NCBI GenBank assembly: GCA_017558165.1 | Contig: JAFYWE010000124.1 | Coordinates: 1-14,495, forward strand | Origin: Bacteroidaceae bacterium | Lineage (GTDB): Bacteria; Bacteroidota; Bacteroidia; Bacteroidales; Bacteroidaceae | Direction: 5' to 3' | DNA length: 14,495 nucleotides | Shown here: one piece after another, positions 1 through 5,553 of the stretch | Layout: every line of letters starts with the position of its first letter | Position numbering within the stretch: position 1 is the first letter of the stretch | Notes under the pieces: generated by a model | What the model saw: only the letters and a program-made list of their open reading frames with translations | Told to the model about the DNA's origin: nothing | Databases searched by the model: none | Position numbers and translations under genes: made by a program

Positions 1-603
1 ATCGAGGGTGGTGCTGAGTTCATGGCTCTCGTAGCAATCGCGATGGTTATCGGTCTTGCTTTCTGTATCGAGCGTATCATCTACTTGAGCATGGCTGACG
101 TTAACACAAAGAAGTTGATGGCTAAGATTGCTGATGCTCTTGCTAAGAACGACGTAGAGGCTGCTAAGGACGTTTGCCGCAATACAGCAGGTCCTGTTGC
201 CGCTATCTGCTACCAGGGTCTTCTCCGTATCGACGAGGGTCTTGAGACAGTTGAGCGCTCAGTAGTTTCTTACGGTAGCCTCCAGTCTTCAATGCTCGAG
301 AAGAACTGCTCATGGATCACATTGTTCATCGCCATGGCTCCATCACTCGGATTCTTGGGTACTGTGATCGGTATGGTCATGTCATTCGACGAAATCCAGC
401 AGAAGGGTGATATCTCTCCAACTATCGTTGCCGGTGGTATGAAGGTCGCTCTTATCACAACTATCTACGGTATTCTCGTAGCTCTTATCCTCCAGGTATT
501 CTACAACTTCATCCTTACCAAGATCGAGGCTCTCGTATCAGACATGGAGGATTGCTCAATCACTCTCTTGGATCTTTTGACAAAGTTTAACTTGAAGAAG
601 TAA
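1..603 (+). CDS. exbB: ExbB/TolQ/MotA-family proton channel protein, 5' end missing
   Basis: Inner-membrane proton-channel subunit that with ExbD (and usually TonB) converts proton-motive force into work at the outer membrane. The reading frame is open from base 1 (200 codons visible), so the start lies upstream; the ATG at 22 is internal, inside a membrane helix. Counting from the first codon, helices lie near residues 8-29, 104-128 and 147-172, the family's three-helix plan. The signature stretch APSLGFLGTVIGM (second helix) and ALITTIYGILVAL (third helix) carry the conserved Thr/Gly positions lining the channel. The Glu that in E. coli ExbB precedes ALIAT in the third helix appears replaced by Val here, with Lys before it. 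It heads a plus-strand operon with a 27-base gap to the next gene and two ExbD genes after it. The family call is firm; ExbB rather than TolQ rests on the ExbD neighbours. Confidence 0.9.
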   Translation: MEGGAEFMALVAIAMVIGLAFCIERIIYLSMADVNTKKLMAKIADALAKNDVEAAKDVCRNTAGPVAAICYQGLLRIDEGLETVERSVVSYGSLQSSMLEKNCSWITLFIAMAPSLGFLGTVIGMVMSFDEIQQKGDISPTIVAGGMKVALITTIYGILVALILQVFYNFILTKIEALVSDMEDCSITLLDLLTKFNLKK

Positions 604-630
604 TAACAGCTCTAAATAAATTATATAGTT

Positions 631-1167
631 ATGAAAGCTGAATTGTATATCAAAGTGTCCAAATATGTATTGCTGGCGCTACTCGCTGTAACGTTGGTGT
701 TACTTGGCCTGTTCTTTTTCGTTGGCTTTGACAACGAGATAGTACTTCCTGGCCAGGAGAAGCCACTTACAAGCCCGGAGTTCCTGAATGCACTCATGTA
801 TTGGATGTATTTATTGGTGATTATTCCTATTGTCCTGATCGTGTTCTATCAGGCTTTGGCTTTGGTTAAGAACTTCATGGATAGCCCTAAGGAGGCCTTC
901 AAGGGTCTGTTCGGCTTTATCCTTGCTGCTGCGCTTGTTGTTGTAGCTTATGTGGTTTCATCTTCAGCGGATGTGAACTCACTCGAGGCTATCAACAGTG
1001 GTGCTGTTGCTCCTATCCTTATCAATAACGTGGTTTGCGAGGATACCGGTTCTATGGTTCTGACAGATACTTTGCTCTACGTACAGTATGTGCTCTTTAT
1101 CCTCAGCGTCGTAGCTACACTCGTAAGCTTGTCTGGTGTTTTCAAGGGCATTAATAAAGTTAAGTAA
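631..1167 (+). CDS. Unrecognised four-helix membrane protein in the exb operon
   Basis: A 178-residue protein I cannot assign to a named family. It has four strong hydrophobic segments near residues 12-32, 54-79, 90-109 and 146-169, with short charged loops. The loop after helix 1 (FDNEIVLPGQEKP) and the longer loop after helix 3 (about 110-145, with one Cys) are likely periplasmic if the Lys-rich N- and C-termini stay inside. It has no signal peptide and no catalytic motif. It lies 27 bases after exbB and 7 bases before the first exbD, so it is almost certainly cotranscribed and translated with the motor subunits. The position suggests an accessory or assembly subunit of the ExbB/ExbD complex; that is inference from context. 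The start ATG at 631 follows an A/T-rich leader, as usual in this phylum. Confidence 0.85.
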   Translation: MKAELYIKVSKYVLLALLAVTLVLLGLFFFVGFDNEIVLPGQEKPLTSPEFLNALMYWMYLLVIIPIVLIVFYQALALVKNFMDSPKEAFKGLFGFILAAALVVVAYVVSSSADVNSLEAINSGAVAPILINNVVCEDTGSMVLTDTLLYVQYVLFILSVVATLVSLSGVFKGINKVK

Positions 1168-1174
1168 TTGAACT

Positions 1175-1876
1175 ATGGCTAAAGGTAGTAGAAAAGTACC
1201 CGGAATCAACGCCAGCTCAACAGCCGATATCTCATTCATCCTGTTGATTTTCTTCCTTGTCGTGACTTCTATGAGCCACCAGACAGGTTTGAACTCGCGC
1301 CTTCCGGAGAAAACAGAAGACAATACTCCTCCGCCAAAGATCCTGCAGAGAAACGTTCTTGCTGTAAATGTGAACATGCACAGTAAGATTCTCGTTAAGC
1401 CAGGCGATATGGACGTTCAGGAGTTCGAGAGCAGATATGATGTAAAGGTAACCGATGTTCCTTTTGAGAAATTGCGTTGGATTGCCAAGGACTTCATCTG
1501 TAACCAGATTACAGACGCACGCGGTAACGTTGTTGCACAGGGCCTTGAGACATATCCTGTGATGATTGATACATTCGTTGTATGGAAGGATAAGGACGGT
1601 AATTCACACGCCCTTCCCGACAATCAGCCACGTAACATCTCAAAGAACCACGTAATCACATTGACAACCGATAGAGCTTCGGAGTATAGCGTATACTTCA
1701 AGGTTGCTAATGAGTTGTACGGTGCTTACAATGAGTTGCGTGACCAGCTCGCTCAGGATGCATACGGTAAGTCTTATAAGGATCTTGACGGTAACCAGCA
1801 GGAGGTTTGTCAGCAGTACTATAAGCTGAAAATCTACGAGGCTAAACCTCAGGAGTATACCGAAACCGTTCAATAA
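1175..1876 (+). CDS. exbD: ExbD-family protein, long form (first of two)
   Basis: ExbD/TolR-type subunit: a short cytoplasmic N-terminus, one membrane helix and a periplasmic domain. The helix spans about residues 17-36 and begins with Asp18 (STADISFILLIFF), the family's essential protonatable Asp that works with the ExbB channel. At 233 residues it is far longer than classical ExbD (about 140). The periplasmic part includes an insert of roughly residues 75-150 before the usual C-terminal strand-helix segment (VITLTTDRASEYSVYFKVANEL). The C-terminal tail is Gln- and Tyr-rich and charged. It lies 7 bases after the four-helix gene and 11 bases before a second exbD, so both copies should be made together. 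Family call is firm; the transported substrates are not visible here. Confidence 0.88.
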   Translation: MAKGSRKVPGINASSTADISFILLIFFLVVTSMSHQTGLNSRLPEKTEDNTPPPKILQRNVLAVNVNMHSKILVKPGDMDVQEFESRYDVKVTDVPFEKLRWIAKDFICNQITDARGNVVAQGLETYPVMIDTFVVWKDKDGNSHALPDNQPRNISKNHVITLTTDRASEYSVYFKVANELYGAYNELRDQLAQDAYGKSYKDLDGNQQEVCQQYYKLKIYEAKPQEYTETVQ

Positions 1877-1887
1877 TTTGATGAGTT

Positions 1888-2397
1888 ATGAGTAAATTTA
1901 ACAATAAGGGAAAGGCAGAGATGCCTGAGTTGAATACATCTTCTCTTCCTGACTTGATCTTCTCTATCCTCTTCTTCTTCATGATTGTGACATCAATGCG
2001 TGAGGAGGAGCTCAAGGTAGAGTTCAAGGCTCCATCAGGAACTGAGCTTTCAAAGATTGAGCGTAAGACTGCAGCCATCAACCTCTATATCGGTACACCA
2101 AACCAGAATCACCAGAAGCAGCTCGGTTCGGGTACACGTGTACAGATCAATGACAAGTTCATTGAGGTTTATGAGGTTGGTAAGCACGTGGCAGAGGAGC
2201 ACAACACAATGAAGGGTGATGACAAGGCGCAGATGCGTGTTGTCCTCAAGGTGGATGCCGGTGACGGCGCCGAGGGCAGAAGACGCCCAAGTACCCAGAT
2301 GGGTGTTGTGAGCGACGTGAAGGAGGAGCTCCGTGAGATCGGTGCACTCGCAATCATGTACTCAGCCGAGTATGATGTAAAGAGAAACGAGCAGTAA
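1888..2397 (+). CDS. exbD: ExbD-family protein, short form (second of two)
   Basis: Second ExbD paralogue, 169 residues. The membrane helix spans about residues 21-37 and starts with Asp22 (SSLPDLIFSILFFFMIVTSM), equivalent to Asp18 of the upstream copy, so both paralogues keep the proton-relay residue. The shared frame [x]SS-[x]-D-hydrophobic-VTSM shows they are homologous, but the periplasmic domains have diverged strongly. This one has a charged segment after the helix (REEELKVEFKAPSGTELSKIERK), an acidic/Gly-rich stretch near 119-127, an Arg cluster at about 128-131, and the family-type end VSDVKEELREIGALAIMYSAEYD. It is the last gene of the exb operon: a terminator hairpin begins 18 bases after the stop. 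The ATG at 1888 is chosen because the earlier ATG at 1881 runs into a stop after four codons. Confidence 0.88.
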   Translation: MSKFNNKGKAEMPELNTSSLPDLIFSILFFFMIVTSMREEELKVEFKAPSGTELSKIERKTAAINLYIGTPNQNHQKQLGSGTRVQINDKFIEVYEVGKHVAEEHNTMKGDDKAQMRVVLKVDAGDGAEGRRRPSTQMGVVSDVKEELREIGALAIMYSAEYDVKRNEQ

Positions 2398-2415
2398 TTG
2401 ATAAACTGATACTGA

Positions 2416-2452
2416 AAATGGCCGCAACATAGTTGTGGCCATTTCTTTTTTT
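2416..2452 (+). terminator. Rho-independent terminator of the exb operon
   Basis: A 13-bp stem pairs 2416-2428 with 2432-2444 (one G-T pair, loop ATA) and is followed by C and seven T at 2446-2452. It sits 18 bases after the exbD stop. On the minus strand the far side has only a short TTTTC run, so it acts mainly rightward. Confidence 0.9.
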
Positions 2453-2553
2453 GTTGAATCGGTTGTTTGTGCTCCCTCTCGATGGAATGTGTTTACCTGC
2501 GTAGGGTGGAGCAAAATCCCACGGCCTGTATTTGTGGGTGTGGCTTGTGATAT

Positions 2554-2593
2554 GCATTGCGCCCTGAGATCATTTGATTTCAGGGCGCAATGC
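2554..2593. terminator. Long hairpin in the convergent gap; possible dfrA-side terminator
   Basis: Bases 2554-2571 pair with 2576-2593: 18 bp with one G-T pair and an ATTT loop. It lies 26 bases beyond the dfrA stop in that gene's reading direction, which fits a transcript end for thyA-dfrA. Neither side carries a real T run (leftward it reads ATATCACAAG, rightward TATGTCTTC), so it is not a textbook intrinsic terminator; an RNA 3'-end stabiliser is an alternative. Confidence 0.5.
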
Positions 2594-2619
2594 TATGTCT
2601 TCTTTAGCTTATGTCCTTG

Positions 2620-3117
2620 TCAGATATCACGCTTTGCGTATGTAACGAAGCGGTAGTCGTGTGTGTGCTTCTCGTCGGCGCTGTATGACTCCTCCTCGAT
2701 GATTTCCCATTCCTTCTTGTCGAATGTAGGGAAGAATGCATCGGCCTGTACCGGGGTGTCCTTGATCTCTGTAAGGCACAGGATGTCCGCTATGGGCATT
2801 GCCGCGCGGTACAGTGTCTCGCCGCCTATGATGTATACGATATCCTCGCTGTGGCAATTTGCCAGTGCCTCCTCAAGTGAACTGAAGGTCTCGCAGCCGG
2901 GGAAGGCGCTTTCCTTGCGTGACAGTACGATGTTCCTGCGGTTTGGCAATGCACCTTTGGGCAGTGAACGGAATGTGTTGCTTCCCATGATGATTGTATG
3001 GCCTGTAGTGAGTTCCTTGAATCGCTTCAGGTCGTTTGGCAACCAATAGATGAGCTTGTTGCCGAATCCGATGGCGTTGTTCTCGGCTATTGCCGCAATG
3101 AGTGCTATCTTTTGCAT
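2620..3117 (-). CDS. dfrA: Dihydrofolate reductase
   Basis: Reduces dihydrofolate to tetrahydrofolate with NADPH in the cytoplasm, regenerating the folate that thymidylate synthase oxidises. It is 165 residues, normal for bacterial DHFR (about 160). Visible family marks: N-terminal IALIAAIAENNAIG, the substrate-binding Asp29 in LPNDLKRFK (E. coli Asp27), IIMG at 42-45, LPNRRNIVLS at 57-66, and the YIIGG cofactor-loop motif. Two positions are atypical against E. coli: the Pro-Trp of the Met20 loop is replaced by Ile23-Tyr24, and the Arg-His after IIMG (2'-phosphate contacts of NADPH) by Ser46-Asn47. Arg67 after VLS may supply the phosphate contact, as the VLSR motif does in vertebrate enzymes. 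It starts 9 bases after the thyA stop, so the two form an operon. The stop is TGA, the only one in the window; most others are TAA. Confidence 0.95.
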   Translation of the reverse strand: MQKIALIAAIAENNAIGFGNKLIYWLPNDLKRFKELTTGHTIIMGSNTFRSLPKGALPNRRNIVLSRKESAFPGCETFSSLEEALANCHSEDIVYIIGGETLYRAAMPIADILCLTEIKDTPVQADAFFPTFDKKEWEIIEEESYSADEKHTHDYRFVTYAKRDI

Positions 3118-3126
3118 AAGTATCTT

Positions 3127-3921
3127 TTATACGGCCACGACGCCCTTGATGTGTGGGTGTGCGTCGTAGTCCTCAAGTGAGAAATCTTCGAACTTGAAAG
3201 AGAAAATATCCTTGATGTCAGGGTTTATCACCATACGTGGCAATTTCTTCGGCTCGCGTGTGAGCTGCAACTTTGCCTGCTCAATGTGGTTCACGTAAAG
3301 GTGTGCGTCGCCGAGTGTATGGATGAACTCGCCTGCCTTGAGGCCTGTCACCTGTGCCATCATCTGCAACAGCAGGGCATATGATGCAATGTTGAACGGT
3401 ACGCCAAGGAAGCAGTCGGCACTGCGCTGGTAGAGCTGGAGGCTGAGCTTGCCGTCGGCTACGTAGAACTGGAACATCGCGTGGCATGGCGGAAGGTTCA
3501 TGTTCTTTATGTCGGCCACATTCCATGCATTCACGATGATGCGGCGCGAGTCCGGGTTGTTCTTGATAGTCTCCACAACCTCCTTTATCTGGTCGATGTG
3601 CTCGCCGTCATATCCTGGCCACGAGCGCCATTGGTAACCGTAGATGTGTCCCAAGTCGCCGTTCTCGTCGGCCCACTCGTTCCATATCCTCACTCCGTTC
3701 TCCTGCAGGTACTTCACGTTGGTGTCGCCATTGAGGAACCACAAGAGCTCATGTATGATTGATTTCAGGTGTAGCTTCTTTGTGGTCAGGCATGGGAAGC
3801 CGTCTTCAAGGTTGAAGCGCATCTGGTGTCCGAAGACGCTGATGGTGCCCGTGCCGGTCCTGTCATCCTTTCTTGTGCCTTCGGTGAGTATTCTGTCCAA
3901 TAAATCCAAATATTGTTTCAT
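3127..3921 (-). CDS. thyA: Thymidylate synthase
   Basis: Methylates dUMP to dTMP with methylenetetrahydrofolate, producing dihydrofolate for the neighbouring DHFR. It is 264 residues, the same length as E. coli ThyA, and numbering lines up: nucleophile Cys146 in NLPPCHAMFQFYV, and QRSADCFLGVPFN at 165-177, with Asp169 and Asn177 for substrate. RKDDRTGTGT (about 17-26) holds the phosphate-binding Arg, and IHELLWFLNGDTN (56-68) is also intact, as is the C-terminal end HPHIKGVVAV whose tail closes over the active site. The ATG at 3921 gives the expected N-terminus MKQYLDLLDRIL. It is first in the leftward thyA-dfrA operon, whose promoter candidate lies in the divergent region at 3941-3972. Nothing looks damaged. 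Confidence 0.97.
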   Translation of the reverse strand: MKQYLDLLDRILTEGTRKDDRTGTGTISVFGHQMRFNLEDGFPCLTTKKLHLKSIIHELLWFLNGDTNVKYLQENGVRIWNEWADENGDLGHIYGYQWRSWPGYDGEHIDQIKEVVETIKNNPDSRRIIVNAWNVADIKNMNLPPCHAMFQFYVADGKLSLQLYQRSADCFLGVPFNIASYALLLQMMAQVTGLKAGEFIHTLGDAHLYVNHIEQAKLQLTREPKKLPRMVINPDIKDIFSFKFEDFSLEDYDAHPHIKGVVAV

Positions 3922-3940
3922 GGGAATCTTTTTATTTTTG

Positions 3941-3972
3941 CGAAGATACGCATTTTATGCCGAAAAGTGAAA
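3941..3972 (-). promoter_or_regulatory. Candidate promoter for thyA-dfrA
   Basis: Read leftward, a -7-like TATCTTCG (3948 to 3941) matches the Bacteroidetes TAnnTTTG in all but one base and is preceded, after a 20-base spacer, by TTTC (3972 to 3969) at the -33 position. The start codon would follow after a leader of only about a dozen bases. Motif-based only. Confidence 0.45.
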
Positions 3973-4044
3973 GCCAAAATGATATAAATTCGGCGTGAGT
4001 GAAATCTCTGTCGCGCGCGGGTAAAAATTGTTTATATTTTTAAT

Positions 4045-4077
4045 AATATGCATTAAAAACCCGCATTGTTGCATATT
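4045..4077. promoter_or_regulatory. Inverted repeat over the rightward promoter; possible operator
   Basis: Two perfect 8-base arms, AATATGCA at 4045-4052 and TGCATATT at 4070-4077, are separated by 17 bases, with partial symmetry continuing outside (4042-4043 with 4079-4080). Arm centres are 25 bases apart and the right arm ends 5 bases before the -7 element, so a bound dimer would cover the -33 region. No regulator gene lies nearby; function is inferred. Confidence 0.35.
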
Positions 4078-4082
4078 TTTCT

Positions 4083-4090
4083 TATCTTTG
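4083..4090 (+). promoter_or_regulatory. Candidate -7 element for the rRNA methyltransferase/dsbD unit
   Basis: TATCTTTG at 4083-4090 is an exact match to the Bacteroidetes -7 consensus TAnnTTTG. The -33 side is weak (TTG at 4066-4068 is closer than the usual spacing of about 20). Transcription would begin near 4097, giving a leader of about 80 bases before the ATG at 4177. That leader could close on itself through GGTAAA (4105-4110) and TTTACC (4148-4153). Confidence 0.55.
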
Positions 4091-4176
4091 CAAATTATTA
4101 GAGTGGTAAAGTGGCTTCGTGTCTGCTTGCGGCATGTGTTCGGGGCTTTTACCGGCTAAGTGACTGATAACAGAGA

Positions 4177-5532
4177 ATGGAACTGAACGGGAAATTTGTC
4201 GAGAGAACGCGGGCTCTCTTCGGTGAGGAGAGATACGGACGTTTTGTGCAGGCGCTTGAAACGGAGCCTGTCGTGAGTATCCGTTTTAACGATCGTAAGA
4301 TGGAGGCTGATTCCTCGTTGAATGCTGTTCCATGGGCCAGTGCGGGCCGCTACCTTGAGTCGCGTCCGGTGTTCACAGCCGACCCTCTGTTCCATGCCGG
4401 GTGCTACTATGTGCAGGAGGCTTCATCAATGTTCGTCGAGCAGGCCGTCAGGCAGTATGTCGACAGGCCTGTACGTGCGTTGGATCTCTGTGCTGCACCT
4501 GGTGGCAAGTCGACCCTCCTGCTGTCACAGCTCCCGCAGGGCAGTATGCTGGTGTCTAACGAGCCTGTGCCTTTGAGGGCGCAGATACTTGCCGAGAATG
4601 TAACGAAGTGGGGTAATGCAGCGTCGCTCGTTACAAGGAACGAGCCTGCTGACTTTGCTCCGTTCCGCAATTTCTTTGACTTCGTTCTGGTCGATGCCCC
4701 TTGCTCGGGCGAGGGTATGTTCCGCAAGGATTCATATGCCGTTGAGCAGTGGAGTGTGTCGAATGTGGAGCAGTGCGCCAGGAGACAGCGCGAGATTGTC
4801 GCTGATATCTGGGAGTCGCTCCGTCCGGGCGGTCTGATGGTCTACAGTACCTGTACCTTCAACCGCGAGGAGAACGAGGATTGTGTGGAGTGGATTGCAA
4901 ATGAACTCGGTGCCGAAGTCCTCGAGGTCAAGATTGACGATGAGTGGAACATTACGGGTTCTCTCACGACAGAGGGCTTGCCTGTATACCGCTTCATCCC
5001 CGGATATACAGCCGGTGAAGGACTCTTCCTTGCCGTATTGCGCAAGGACGGCTCGTCTACGGCAGTGCAACCCAAGGCACCGCGTATGCAGCTTGCTCCG
5101 GCAAAGCTCAAGTCCGAGGTTGCAAAGTGGATTGCCGCTCCCGCTGACTTTGATTTTGTAATGCAGGGTGATACTGTCATTGCAATGCCAAAGGAACACA
5201 CGGCCGCGATGCTTGCCCTGCAACAGAAACTCAAGGTCTTGCATATGGCATTGCCGCTTGCCGAGGTGAAGAACAACAAGATATTGCCGTTGCATGCATT
5301 GGCCATGAGTACCGAACTCGTTGCACAGGCGTTCAATACCGTGGAACTGGAGCGTGAGAAGGCTCTTGCCTATCTGCATCGCGAGGCACTGCTGTTTGCC
5401 GATGCGCCGGTGGGACATCTCCTGCTCACATACAAGGGAACGCCCATAGGCTTTGTAAAGAATATCGGCAACAGGGCCAATAACCTTTACCCTGCCGAGT
5501 GGAGAATACGCAAGAATCCGTTGGAATTATAG
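4177..5532 (+). CDS. RsmF/RsmB-type rRNA (cytosine-5) methyltransferase
   Basis: SAM-dependent RNA m5C methyltransferase of the NOL1/NOP2/Sun family; in E. coli RsmF modifies C1407 of 16S rRNA. It is 451 residues, close to RsmF (479). The order is: an N-terminal RNA-binding part (1-95), the Rossmann domain with SAM loop DLCAAPGGKS (103-112), motif IV DAPCSGEGMF (173-182) with release Cys176, motif VI YSTCTF (223-228) with nucleophile Cys226, then from about 300 a C-terminal PUA-like domain ending GFVKNIGNRANNLYPAEWRI. The ENED just after motif VI is also typical. Architecture with the C-terminal PUA-like domain favours RsmF over RsmB, but the exact target base cannot be read from sequence, so I give no symbol. 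It is first after the divergent promoter, with dsbD 21 bases behind it. Stop is TAG. Confidence 0.9.
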   Translation: MELNGKFVERTRALFGEERYGRFVQALETEPVVSIRFNDRKMEADSSLNAVPWASAGRYLESRPVFTADPLFHAGCYYVQEASSMFVEQAVRQYVDRPVRALDLCAAPGGKSTLLLSQLPQGSMLVSNEPVPLRAQILAENVTKWGNAASLVTRNEPADFAPFRNFFDFVLVDAPCSGEGMFRKDSYAVEQWSVSNVEQCARRQREIVADIWESLRPGGLMVYSTCTFNREENEDCVEWIANELGAEVLEVKIDDEWNITGSLTTEGLPVYRFIPGYTAGEGLFLAVLRKDGSSTAVQPKAPRMQLAPAKLKSEVAKWIAAPADFDFVMQGDTVIAMPKEHTAAMLALQQKLKVLHMALPLAEVKNNKILPLHALAMSTELVAQAFNTVELEREKALAYLHREALLFADAPVGHLLLTYKGTPIGFVKNIGNRANNLYPAEWRIRKNPLEL

Positions 5533-5553
5533 AATTAAATAAAATATTGACAA

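Noticed and set aside
22..24. ATG at 22 as the true start of exbB
   Set aside because: The frame is open back to base 1 and this Met lies at the edge of the first visible helix, with no room for the usual N-terminal part.
2354..2557. 67-residue minus-strand open frame at the end of exbD
   Set aside because: Crosses the exb terminator and overlaps exbD antisense; no recognisable motif or start context.
2435..2656. 73-residue open frame across the convergent gap
   Set aside because: It starts inside the exb terminator hairpin, crosses the second hairpin and runs into dfrA antisense; its composition is not protein-like.
4097..4176. Riboswitch or RNA thermometer in the leader before the rRNA methyltransferase
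   Set aside because: Only a weak 6-bp closing pair was found and no known aptamer core was recognised.
4732..5418. 228-residue minus-strand open frame within the rRNA methyltransferase gene
   Set aside because: Antisense to a gene with full catalytic motifs; the long frame is a by-product of codon bias.
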